43,946 bases of DNA from an uncultured Bacteroidales bacterium. Its GTDB lineage: Bacteria > Bacteroidota > Bacteroidia > Bacteroidales > Salinivirgaceae. Shown here in pieces: positions 15,383 to 23,870 of the stretch. The translations under genes were made by a program, and so were the position numbers. The notes beneath the pieces were generated by a model, which made no database searches, was not told where the DNA came from, and saw only the letters and a list, made by a program, of their open reading frames with translations. Numbering within the stretch: the first letter of the stretch is position 1; each line of letters starts with the position of its first letter. Location: the NCBI GenBank assembly GCA_937981765.1, contig CALJOM010000017.1:1-43946 (forward strand), written 5' to 3'.

Positions 15383-17549
15383 ATGAAAATTCAAGCCAAC
15401 AACCACCGAGGGTTTTGTTTTTACTCTCCTATGAAGAAACTTTCCCTTCTACGCCGACGTACGCTTGACTTTAAAAATGCACCCAATATCGCAAACTGCC
15501 TATTTTGATAATTTTTATCCGGATACCAAATTCTCCACAGAGGAAGAATACCTCAGCTTGCTCAGCAAATTTATTTACGAAAAATATTTAAACCGCGACA
15601 CTTATAATGCCATTTTCACCCACAACGACAACGCTCTTGAGATTGCCGGGCAATTGGTTTCAGAACATAATCTTACTGTCCCCGTTATTTTTGCAGGAAT
15701 TAACAACCCAACACTTCCTCAAAAAGTTAGGCTAAAAAATCTCGGGAGTGTACGACTATATCAATCTTAACGGCTCGTTAGTTCTAATGAGCGCCTTTGT
15801 TAGAAACCTTGCTACAATTTATGTTATTACCGACGAAACAGCGACAGCTAAAGACGATCTGGAATGATTTTGTAATACAAGTCAATTATTTCCGGATATA
15901 GGTTATAAAATTATTTCGTTTCAAGAATTCGAATTTAGAAACTTTTATCAACACATTTCTACCATAAACGATAAGCAAGGAGCTTATTTATTGCTGGCAG
16001 CCTATCGCGATAAAAACAAACAACACCAGCCCTTTTATGAAACACTTCAAAAAGTCGTACAAATTACTCAATTACCAATTTTTCATCCTTACAAACATGG
16101 AATGGAGAATGTATTGTTGGCGGAAATGTTGTAAACCATTATAATCATGCCCAACGTGCTTTCGACCTATTAAATACCGTTGTTAATTCCAATGTCGAAA
16201 CTATTCCCGAGCCAATTCGAATGTTCCAACCGAAATAATGAATGATAGACAAAGTACAACTGCAAAAATTCAACTTGATCAGCGATAATATCCCACACAA
16301 CGCAACAATTCTTGACAGCAGAATCAGTCTAACAAATATCAACAAAGCAACGCTGCGCAACTTAATATTTGGGATAGTCGTTGCAGGATTGGTTATACTA
16401 ATTACGCTAATTATTATAAAATCACTTGTCAAAAGAAACCGCCTTCTCAAAGCCGAACGAGAAATATATTAGAAACTTGTTATGGAAAACCCCAACCCTA
16501 TGTTTTTGATTAACCCCATCCCCTTTAAAATAGAAGATACCAATCTGGTGTCAGAACAACTCTACGGCTACACAATTGAGGAGCTAAGAAACATGACCAT
16601 TCAAGAAATTAATAAACTATCCGAGAAAAAATCAACCCTATTGCAAAGAATATTGCTACCTCAAAATAACGCGGTTTTCCCAGAAACACCACACAAAAAC
16701 AGGGGAGTTGCTACACGTGGACGTCCATACAACCTCAATTAATCTCAGGGGCAAACAAAAAATTGTTTCGGTAATTATCAATCAAAACCAACACCGTAAA
16801 ATGGAAAACGAACTCAGGCAAGCTCTGGCTAAATCAAAAGAGGTTGAGATTCTAATTACTTCGTTTCTACGCGCCATGAACCACGAAGTACGAACCCCTT
16901 TAAACGGCATATTGGGAACTCTACGCTACAAAAATTTTATACACAAATGTAGCAACCGTCAGGTAGAAATTATCGACGATATCCTGGATTTATTCCTCAT
17001 TGAAAGCGGCCATATTAAAATTAACCAAACCACTTTTAACTTGCTCGAAGTGGTGGAGAAATTAATCGAAAAATTTAAGCCCAACATTGAAGAAAAATCT
17101 CTCGTAATACATACACTCAAATTCCCCAAAATAATTTGCAAATTTTAATGTATAGCGATCGCAGAAAGGTATACAAAATCATAAACCATCTGCTAAGCAA
17201 CGCCGTAAAGTTTACTCATGAGGGGATGATTGAAATGCGGATAGCTCTTGAAAACTAAACTGTAGTTATAACAGTAACCGATACTGCTATTGGAATTGCC
17301 CCTTCACTTCACACATCCATTCTGGAAAGCTGCCGCCAGGCAGATATGAGAACCGAACGGAGATACGAAGGGCTTGGCATAGGACTTAGTATTGTAAAGG
17401 CATTTACAGAAAAACCTCACGGAACATTCCGTTTTCAATCCTCACCCAACCCAGGCTCATCCTTTACGATAACCCTTTTCTTTCTATTTTGCGAGTCACA
17501 ACCCGAAATAACAGTTGAACGGTCCATTTGGGCTCAAGAATCAAACTAA
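15383..17549 (+). pseudogene. Decayed membrane sensor histidine kinase (ABC-type binding domain, PAS, HisKA, HATPase)
   Basis: Pieces of one kinase can be read in order across shifting frames: a periplasmic ABC-type substrate-binding-like sensor domain (15465-15770, then another frame from about 15745 to 16240), a transmembrane segment (about 16355-16430), a PAS-like stretch (16482-16742), HisKA with the H-box NHEVRTPLNG (near 16880), an N-box (NHLLSNAVKFTHEG, about 17190) and a G2 box (GLGIGLSI, about 17375). Damage includes stops at 15865-15867, 16470-16472 and 17256-17258, several frameshifts, a shortened stretch between H-box and the dimer helix, and a lost N-terminal signal region. It probably once sensed a small solute; no product is possible now. 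The exact 5' limit is uncertain. Confidence 0.9.
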
Positions 17550-17577
17550 CCCCCTTAATAAATTCCCGTCCAAACAC

Positions 17578-17608
17578 TTGATTGGTAAAATATTGTTTTG
17601 TAAATTTG
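17578..17608 (+). promoter_or_regulatory. Promoter: TTG, 20 bases, TAAATTTG
   Basis: A -33 core TTG (17578-17580) and a perfect -7 box (17601-17608) are separated by 20 bases, a good Bacteroidota promoter. Transcription would begin near 17613, about 38 bases before the ATG at 17651. Confidence 0.65.
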
Positions 17609-17650
17609 CTTTTTATCAAACCAAAATCAAGAAAGGGGAGAGAACGCATT

Positions 17651-18514
17651 ATGGGAACTCTATTGGCAATAGCGCTATCAACCATTATAACGGTTCAACT
17701 TTATAGTCAAAAGGTAGAAGTATTAGGCTTGTTTCCACAGAAAATGCTGTCCGGAAGTGAGATGATTGTTAACTTCAGCATAAAAAAAGGCTCTCTCAAC
17801 GACTTTGCACGGTTTCAACTAGAGGTCCCGGACGGCATAACCCCATCGCCACGAATTCTACAAAATGGGGATTTCTCGTTTGAAAACAACCTCATAAAAA
17901 TTGTCTGGATGAAAATTCCACCCGACGATGTTGTGGAAATTTCCTTAAATTTCAGAATCCCTGCCGAAATGGAAGGATTTAAAGTTTTCAAAGGAGAATT
18001 TGCCTACTCGGATCAAACCGGAAAACGGAACATTATTGAAATGAAACCCCAGGTAGTTGAAGTTCAGAAAGACGAATTCAGAGCAAATCTTTCCCAGGAA
18101 ATAGAATTCACCTACAAATATTTCTCCCAGAAAGGGGTAACAGCTGTTCGTCAAAAACCCTATTTAGATGATAGTGGACATGTTGTTGTAAACATCTTAG
18201 TAACCAAAGGGGATTTGAATGAATTTGGGAGAATTGAGGAAACCGTTCCCATTGGCTTCAAGGCCGTTTATCAGAAAAGTGCAGGAGCTATCTTTGCCTA
18301 TAACCCAACCAGAAGAAAAGTTAAATTCGTATGGATGAACATGCCCAATACCAAACAGTTCATGGTGTCCTACAAATTAATACCGGAAAATCCCATTGAT
18401 AAAATCCCCTTTATTTTAAACGGAACATTCACTTACGCCGATAACCGAGTAAGCCAAACCGTTCCCATTACGGAGTTATCGTTAGATGTTGAGAAAAAAC
18501 TCAAGTCCCCCTGA
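17651..18514 (+). CDS. Exported protein with two tandem homologous domains, unknown function
   Basis: A 287-residue protein with a plausible signal peptide (MGTLLAIALSTIITVQLYSQ) and no lipobox. Two halves repeat the same pattern: residues 34-121 (KKGSLNDFARFQLEVPDG, then IVWMKIP, then FKGEFAYSD) and 175-265 (TKGDLNEFGRIEETVPIG, then FVWMNMP, then LNGTFTYAD). The predicted strands and the pattern 'do not move below the threshold, W-M-x-x-P, extended sheet' suggest beta-sandwich domains of ~90 residues. I recall similar repeats in uncharacterised Bacteroidota proteins but no function. The frame is open upstream to 17582, but that start lies before the inferred transcription start, and GGGGAG sits 11 bases before the ATG at 17651. 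It stands intact between two pseudogenes. Confidence 0.8.
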   Translation: MGTLLAIALSTIITVQLYSQKVEVLGLFPQKMLSGSEMIVNFSIKKGSLNDFARFQLEVPDGITPSPRILQNGDFSFENNLIKIVWMKIPPDDVVEISLNFRIPAEMEGFKVFKGEFAYSDQTGKRNIIEMKPQVVEVQKDEFRANLSQEIEFTYKYFSQKGVTAVRQKPYLDDSGHVVVNILVTKGDLNEFGRIEETVPIGFKAVYQKSAGAIFAYNPTRRKVKFVWMNMPNTKQFMVSYKLIPENPIDKIPFILNGTFTYADNRVSQTVPITELSLDVEKKLKSP

Positions 18515-18532
18515 AATGCTAAACCTTCATAG

Positions 18533-19244
18533 CATCAGACCAAAGAAGGAAAACAATACGTAGGCCCCGATATTCATGGTGGCTACAAAACCGTGAAACA
18601 TCTCGTCGTAAACATCGTAATCCCCACTAAAGCCAATACTTTATTCTTTTTAGGCGATTACATCGACGCGGCCCCTCGAGTTTTAAAGTAATTGAATACA
18701 TCCAACACCTGATAGAATCCGGATTTAAAGTCTATCCCCTCCGGGGAAACCATGAAAAAAAACTGCTGCAACTTATCTACCAATATAAGATACCGAAACA
18801 ATTAACCACGTTGTAAAAAAAATCAATAAAACCCCCGACTTACTCAACGCTTCAGGACAAATTCAAGAACAGGTTATCAATTTCATCGTAACCTTACCTT
18901 ACCACATAGAATTGCCAAATTGGTGACTAGTGCATGCAGGGTTCGATTACCGAAATCCAAACCCATTCACCGAATTTTCTTCCAAGATTAACTTTTATGT
19001 CGATTGTAAACCCAACGATGTATCTATACTGCGTGGTAAGCGCTAAATTTACGGACATAAAGTTACGGAACTGGAAGAGATAATAGCCACGGTTAAAACT
19101 AACTCTCCTATAGTTTCGCTCGCCAACCGTTGTGTATATACAAAGCCTCACAAAACCTAGAACATCTCAAAATTAGGCCATTTATGTTGCCTGAAACTTA
19201 CACAAAATCAACTCTTCTATACCCGCAACATCGACATTGTTTAA
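18533..19244 (+). pseudogene. Decayed calcineurin-like metallophosphatase (Ser/Thr phosphatase type)
   Basis: The metallophosphatase motifs occur in order in more than one frame: PDIHGG (from GDIHG, its first metal-binding Asp neighbourhood altered), GDYID|RGPSS, RGNHE, VHAGFDYRNPNPFTEF and YGHKVTELEE. A single missing C after 18667 shifts the frame inside GDYIDRGP; TGA at 18924-18926 interrupts the sequence just before VHAGF, and another stop precedes YGHK. No start codon survives: a TAG lies just upstream of the open frame. The family removes phosphate from proteins or dinucleotide polyphosphates; this copy is dead. It begins right after the duplicated exported protein. Confidence 0.85.
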
Positions 19245-19305
19245 TACGCCCAATCATCTTTTTCCACATTTTAGCAGTTATCGAAAAACTTTGGCTAACT
19301 ATTTG

Positions 19306-19313
19306 TAAATTTG
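19306..19313 (+). promoter_or_regulatory. -7 box (TAAATTTG) of the era operon
   Basis: A perfect -7 match placing transcription start near 19318, about 14 bases before the era ATG at 19332. It overlaps the alternative TTG start at 19311, ruling that start out. The -33 element is not clear. Confidence 0.6.
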
Positions 19314-19331
19314 CAAGCTAAAATTAATCGA

Positions 19332-20216
19332 ATGGAAAAGCACAAATCGGGATTTATAAACATCATAGGGAACCCCAATGTAGGCAAATCAACGCTTATG
19401 AATAACCTTATTGGTGAAAAGCTATCTATAGTTAGCCCTAAAGCACAGACCACCCGACACAGAATTTTCGGAATCATCAACGGAGAAAATTATCAGATGG
19501 TGATTTCCGACACCCCTGGAATCATTAATCCATACTACTCCCTCCACAAATACATGATGAAATTTGTGGAAACAGCCCTTCAAGATGCCGACATAATAAT
19601 CTACATGACCGACACCGAAGCTTCATTAGAAAAAGACCCCTTTTATTTAGAAAAAATAACCCAAACAAAGTTGCCGCTCTTGTTGCTTATTAATAAAATA
19701 GACCTCTCCAATCAAGCAAAAATAGATCAACTGGTAGAACATTGGCATTCCAAACTACCCAATGCGTCTATATTACCCATATCAGCCAAATACAACGTAA
19801 ACATAGATTTAATAATGAAATTCCTTCTTCACCATTTACCCGAAGGAGAGCCCTATTTCCCAAAAGATCAACTTTCCGACAAAACCATGCGTTTTTTTGT
19901 TTCGGAAATTATTCGGGAAAAAATATTTCTTTTATATCGCAAAGAAATACCCTACTGCACAGAAGTTGTTATTGACAGCTACAAAGAACTCGACGACAGG
20001 ACAGAAATTGATGCTACCATATATTGTGAGCGTGAAAGTCAGAAACGCATACTCATCGGACACAAAGGCGAAGCATTAAAACAGGTTGGAATAGAAGCAC
20101 GTAAAGATATTGAAGCCTTTATTGATCAACACGTTTACCTAAAACTCCATGTTAAGGTAGACCCCGACTGGAGAAACAACGAAAATCGTCTCCGGCGATA
20201 CGGATACGTACAATAA
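19332..20216 (+). CDS. era: GTPase Era
   Basis: An essential GTPase of 294 residues that binds the 3' end of 16S rRNA and helps 30S subunit assembly. The G domain shows G1 GNPNVGKS (13-20), G3 DTPGI and G4 NKID; the C-terminal KH domain carries the ILIGHKGEALKQVG loop that contacts RNA. Length and motifs are normal. First gene of an operon with der 12 bases downstream, a pairing of two ribosome-assembly GTPases. The ATG at 19332 is chosen because the only upstream in-frame start is a TTG inside the promoter box. Confidence 0.97.
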   Translation: MEKHKSGFINIIGNPNVGKSTLMNNLIGEKLSIVSPKAQTTRHRIFGIINGENYQMVISDTPGIINPYYSLHKYMMKFVETALQDADIIIYMTDTEASLEKDPFYLEKITQTKLPLLLLINKIDLSNQAKIDQLVEHWHSKLPNASILPISAKYNVNIDLIMKFLLHHLPEGEPYFPKDQLSDKTMRFFVSEIIREKIFLLYRKEIPYCTEVVIDSYKELDDRTEIDATIYCERESQKRILIGHKGEALKQVGIEARKDIEAFIDQHVYLKLHVKVDPDWRNNENRLRRYGYVQ

Positions 20217-20228
20217 AAAACAGAACAC

Positions 20229-21539
20229 ATGGCAGGAATTGTAGCAATAGTTGGGCGACCCAACGTAGGAAAATCAACCCTTTTCAATCGCTTAATCGGG
20301 CATCGTGATGCCATTGTAGACGAGCTAGCAGGCGTAACCCGTGACCGTCACTACGGCAAGAGCGAATGGAACGGAGTGGAATTTACCGTAGTTGATACTG
20401 GAGGATACATCGAAGGTAGCGACGATGTTTTTGAACGAGAAATATGTAAACAGGTATTAATAGCCCTTGAAGAGGCCGACGTTGTTCTATTCCTTATCGA
20501 TGGACAAACAGGAGTAACCGACCTCGACCTGGCAGTGAACGATGTTTTCCGTAAATATCCTGAGAAAAAAATAATGCTGGTAGTAAACAAGGTTGATAAT
20601 AGTGAAATCTATCTATCGTCGTTCGAAGCCTACGAGCTTGGTTACGAAAAAATCTACCCCATTTCGGCCATTAGCAGTTCAGGTACAGGCGATCTGCTCG
20701 ATGACCTTATTTCGCTTCTGCCCAAAAAAAAACAGCCTGCCCCCGAAGATAATCTGCCACATATTGCCATAGTTGGCCGACCAAACGTAGGAAAATCCTC
20801 TCTAGTAAACCTTCTTTTGGACGACGAACGCTCCATTGTAACCCCCATAGCAGGAACCACCCGCGATGCAGTTCATTCCAGGTTTAACAAATTCGGACAC
20901 GACTTTATTCTAATCGACACCGCCGGACTACGGAAAAAAGCAAAAATTCACGAAGATATTGAGTTTTATTCCGTGATGCGCACAATTCGAGCCATTGAAG
21001 ACAGCGATGTTTGTGTTTTAATGCTCGATGCAACCATGGGAATCGAGTCCCAGGACATCAATATCATACATCTGATTCAAAAAAACAGAAAAGGGCTGGT
21101 AGTTTTGGTAAACAAATGGGATCTTATTGAAAAAGAAAAAAACATAACCGTAGAATACGAAAAAACTTTGCGGGATCGAACCGCACCTTTTGTGGATTAT
21201 CCAATACATTTTGTATCGGTATTAAACAAGCAGCGGGTCTTAAAAGCGTTAGACTCAATTGTTGCTGTGTATAAAAATCGATCCCAAAAAATTCCCACAT
21301 CAAAATTAAACGAGCTGCTGCTGCCAGAAATAGAAAATTATCCACCACCAGCTTATAAGGGAAAATATGTGAGAATTAAATACGTTGTCCAGTTGCCCAC
21401 CACAACGCCGCAGTTCGCATTTTTCTGCAATCTGCCTCAATATGTGAAAGACCCTTACAAACGATTTCTCGAAAATAAAATCCGCCAACATTTTAATTTT
21501 TCAGGTGTTCCACTAGAGATCTTCCTACGTAAAAAATAA
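20229..21539 (+). CDS. der: GTPase Der (EngA), double-domain ribosome biogenesis factor
   Basis: A 436-residue essential GTPase for 50S subunit maturation. It has two tandem G domains, each with G1 GRPNVGKS (residues 9-16 and about 185-192), DTGG or DTAG for G3, and NKVD or NKWD for G4, followed by a KH-like C-terminal domain ending KIRQHFNFSGVPLEIFLRKK. Length is standard. It lies 12 bases after era and 3 bases before a DUF7935 gene, so the genes are surely co-transcribed. Confidence 0.98.
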   Translation: MAGIVAIVGRPNVGKSTLFNRLIGHRDAIVDELAGVTRDRHYGKSEWNGVEFTVVDTGGYIEGSDDVFEREICKQVLIALEEADVVLFLIDGQTGVTDLDLAVNDVFRKYPEKKIMLVVNKVDNSEIYLSSFEAYELGYEKIYPISAISSSGTGDLLDDLISLLPKKKQPAPEDNLPHIAIVGRPNVGKSSLVNLLLDDERSIVTPIAGTTRDAVHSRFNKFGHDFILIDTAGLRKKAKIHEDIEFYSVMRTIRAIEDSDVCVLMLDATMGIESQDINIIHLIQKNRKGLVVLVNKWDLIEKEKNITVEYEKTLRDRTAPFVDYPIHFVSVLNKQRVLKALDSIVAVYKNRSQKIPTSKLNELLLPEIENYPPPAYKGKYVRIKYVVQLPTTTPQFAFFCNLPQYVKDPYKRFLENKIRQHFNFSGVPLEIFLRKK

Positions 21540-21542
21540 CCT

Positions 21543-22061
21543 ATGGAAATAGTAATCGAAATAATACGATGGACTCTGCCGGCACTTATGGTATTTCTAG
21601 CCGTGTGGATCGTGCTAAATAAGCTGCAAGTCATAGATAAACAACGACTTTTGCATCAACAGCAACAAAAAGATTCTCAGATATTATTACCCAGCCGCCT
21701 ACGAGCTCACGAGCGGATGGTACTTTTCCTGGAACGAATTTCACCTGAGGCTCTGGTAATGCGCCTTCAAAGACCAAACCTCACAGTTCAGGAGTTGCAT
21801 TCACAAATGTTACGCGAGATACGTCAGGAATGGAATCACAACATAACACAGCAGTTGTATATTTCCGACACATCGTGGCAATTGATTAATAATGCCAGAG
21901 AAAACATTATTCGAATTATAAACACCGAGGCAGGAAAACATCGCCCAGGCGACCCCGCATTAAAACTAAGTCAGACATTACTCGAAGAATACACCCGAAA
22001 GAATTCGCCAACCAAAGAGGCAATCGATGCGTTGAAAAACGATATCAGGCTACTCTTTTAA
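21543..22061 (+). CDS. DUF7935-like membrane-anchored protein
   Basis: A 172-residue protein with one N-terminal transmembrane helix (about residues 5-27) followed by a Gln- and Arg-rich, mostly helical cytoplasmic part (RLRAHERMVLFLERI, LRPN-like stretches, REIRQEWNHN). The pattern matches the uncharacterised Bacteroidota family DUF7935 as I recall it. It starts 3 bases after the der stop, so its expression is tied to ribosome-assembly GTPases, but nothing in the sequence shows a catalytic site. A scaffold or quality-control role is possible. Confidence 0.75.
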   Translation: MEIVIEIIRWTLPALMVFLAVWIVLNKLQVIDKQRLLHQQQQKDSQILLPSRLRAHERMVLFLERISPEALVMRLQRPNLTVQELHSQMLREIRQEWNHNITQQLYISDTSWQLINNARENIIRIINTEAGKHRPGDPALKLSQTLLEEYTRKNSPTKEAIDALKNDIRLLF

Positions 22062-22072
22062 ACTTCAACAGC

Positions 22073-22498
22073 ATGAAAATCAACGGATTCATTGTCGACA
22101 ACATTTTAAACATTATTCCAAAGGAGGCCTATCGTTTGTGTATTGAAGAAGGCGCTGTGATTATCGATGTCAGAGAACCCGAACTCCGAGAACACAAACA
22201 ATTCGACGTGCCACAAGTAGTTTATATGCGGCTTAAGGAAATAATTTATCAGCAAGTAACCTTTCCAGACGCACCGTTGCTTATTTTTGCCGATGCAACC
22301 GGACTACGTTCCAAACAAGCAGCTTTTTATGCAATCAAAGTAGGACTCAACAATGTGGCAAACCTAGCCGGAGGAATTATTGAATGGGACCGGGATGGTC
22401 TGCCCCTGATGGTCGATAACAACAAACGCATGTCGGATAAAAGACTTCACGAAATTAAACAACAAATACGCAAAAAATACTCAACCGACGACGAATGA
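22073..22498 (+). CDS. Rhodanese-like domain protein lacking the catalytic Cys
   Basis: A 141-residue cytoplasmic protein with a single rhodanese fold: IIDVREPELREH (CH2A-type region), then LLIFADATGLRSKQAA, and LAGGIIEWDRDGLP. The active-site loop CxxGxRS reads DATGLRS, so the sulfur-carrying Cys is Asp and it cannot be a sulfurtransferase; a binding or regulatory role is likelier. Similar Cys-less rhodaneses are common in Bacteroidota. It lies 11 bases after the DUF7935 gene and overlaps the next gene by 4 bases (ATGA), indicating translational coupling with the nitronate monooxygenase. Confidence 0.85.
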   Translation: MKINGFIVDNILNIIPKEAYRLCIEEGAVIIDVREPELREHKQFDVPQVVYMRLKEIIYQQVTFPDAPLLIFADATGLRSKQAAFYAIKVGLNNVANLAGGIIEWDRDGLPLMVDNNKRMSDKRLHEIKQQIRKKYSTDDE

Positions 22499-23463
22499 CA
22501 CTCAACTCCCGCATTTTATCTCTGTTGAATATAGAAATTCCCATTATTGTTGCCCCGATGTATATGGTCTCAAACGAGGCTATGATTGTGGAAGCCTGCC
22601 TCTCAGGTGCTACCGGTGCCATTCCGGCCATGAACTGGCCTACACCCGAACTTATGAGAAAAGGCATACAAAACATAAAAAAGCAAACCGATAGCCCCTT
22701 TGGAATTAACATTATTTCGCATGCATCCAATCCGAAACTGAAAGAGCAGCTTGATGTTTGTATTGAGGAAAAAGTTGCTTTTATTATTACATCGCTGGGA
22801 AATCCTGAAATGGTAATAAACCACTGCAAACCTCATGGAATAAAAGTTTTCTGCGACGTGGTTGACACACGCTTTGCCCAACGGCTGGAAAAGGCTGGTG
22901 CCGATGCAATTATTGCAGTTTCGAAATTTGCCGGCGGTCATGCAGGAAATCTTACCCATGAAGAGTTGATTCCTGCTCTGAAAAAACTTGTTACCATTCC
23001 CATAATAGCAGCAGGCAACATAACCAACCCACAGGCTATTGAAAAACTCTTTGCCCTAGGAGCTGAGGGAGCCAGTGTGGGAACCATTTTTATTGCAACT
23101 AATGAAAGTCCTGTTTCAGAACAATACAAACAGGCTTTAGTTGATTATACTTCATCCGATATTGTAATGACCGATAAACTATCGGGCACTCCTTGCGCAG
23201 TGATAAACACTCCCTACGTGCAAAAAATCGGAACCCAGCAAAATTGGCTTGAACGTTGGCTTAATAAACACAAGCCGCTGAAAAGAATGTTAAAACAATA
23301 TGCATACAAACGAGGAATGAGATTACTCAAGCGAGCTGCATTTTCTGCCACGTATGAAACAGTTTGGTGTGCCGGTCATTCCATCGATGCCATTCATGAA
23401 ATAATACCAGTAAAACAACGAATAACAATGCTTGTGGGTGAACTCAAATTTAACAGGTTATAA
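22495..23463 (+). CDS. Nitronate monooxygenase (NPD-type flavoprotein)
   Basis: A 322-residue FMN-dependent TIM-barrel enzyme that oxidises nitronates such as propionate 3-nitronate. Visible family features: N-terminal PIIVAPMYMVSN, GINIISHASNP, GADAIIAVSKFAGGHAGN with the conserved His149, AAGNI and EGASVGTIFIAT (FMN phosphate contact). The family also includes enoyl-ACP reductase FabK-like enzymes, so the substrate is not certain. Its ATG overlaps the stop of the rhodanese gene (ATGA), and it ends the era operon; a hairpin on the other strand follows. Confidence 0.88.
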   Translation: MTLNSRILSLLNIEIPIIVAPMYMVSNEAMIVEACLSGATGAIPAMNWPTPELMRKGIQNIKKQTDSPFGINIISHASNPKLKEQLDVCIEEKVAFIITSLGNPEMVINHCKPHGIKVFCDVVDTRFAQRLEKAGADAIIAVSKFAGGHAGNLTHEELIPALKKLVTIPIIAAGNITNPQAIEKLFALGAEGASVGTIFIATNESPVSEQYKQALVDYTSSDIVMTDKLSGTPCAVINTPYVQKIGTQQNWLERWLNKHKPLKRMLKQYAYKRGMRLLKRAAFSATYETVWCAGHSIDAIHEIIPVKQRITMLVGELKFNRL

Positions 23464-23477
23464 CGCTATTTTTCGAA

Positions 23478-23503
23478 TAAAAAGGGGAACATACGCTCCC
23501 CCT
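23478..23503 (-). terminator. Terminator of the small acidic protein gene
   Basis: On the minus strand GGGGA and TCCCC pair around an 8-base loop and are followed by TTTTTATT. It lies 20 bases downstream of the stop at 23524 and between two convergent genes; on the plus strand there is no T-tract. Confidence 0.6.
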
Positions 23504-23523
23504 AAGATTATCTCCACATTACC

Positions 23524-23748
23524 TTACTTCTCATCGTCATCGTCGAAGTAATCCCAGATACTTTCGGAAGAGTCGTCGTTGTATGGAGAATTTGCATCAA
23601 AATCATCCTCCTCATCCTCAAAATTATCGTAGATGGAAAGATGTTTCTTCTGCTTTGGGGCACTAGCAAACTTACGCCCCTTAGAGGAACGTTCAACTTC
23701 TTCAAAACGGGAACGATCCCTCAAAAATTCATTTTTTGCCTTTTTCAT
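23524..23748 (-). CDS. Small protein with basic N-terminus and acidic tail, unknown function
   Basis: A 74-residue protein with a highly basic first third (KNEFLRDRSRFEEVERSSKGRKF), then an acidic tail (DNFEDEEDDFD, DSSESIWDYFDDDDEK). Charge separation of this kind suggests disorder and binding to nucleic acid or a basic partner. An overlapping minus frame (23508-23705) is also open, but this one has an ATG, its own promoter and terminator, and a protein-like composition. I have seen similar small proteins in Bacteroidota but no function is known to me. Monocistronic. Confidence 0.65.
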   Translation of the reverse strand: MKKAKNEFLRDRSRFEEVERSSKGRKFASAPKQKKHLSIYDNFEDEEDDFDANSPYNDDSSESIWDYFDDDDEK

Positions 23749-23806
23749 TGGTAAAAAACTTGTTTCTGTCTTCGTTTAGTGTTTTGTGTTTTGTGTTCTC
23801 CTATAG

Positions 23807-23837
23807 CGAAAATACAATTTTTAACAAAAATATCAAA
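23807..23837 (-). promoter_or_regulatory. Promoter of the small acidic protein gene (TTTG, 19 bases, TATTTTCG)
   Basis: On the minus strand TTTG (23834-23837) is separated by 19 bases from TATTTTCG (23807-23814), seven of eight matches to the -7 consensus. A second perfect box, TATTTTTG, lies at 23825-23832 and could be an alternative. The leader contains a GTTTTGT repeat (23781-23797). Confidence 0.5.
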
Positions 23838-23870
23838 CATGGGCAAAAAAATTACACCTATACTAGTAAC

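Noticed and set aside
23508..23705. Alternative minus frame overlapping the small acidic protein gene
   Set aside because: Its composition is Arg/Met/Thr-rich low complexity, and it lacks a promoter-proximal start; the overlapping ATG frame from 23748 fits the promoter and terminator.
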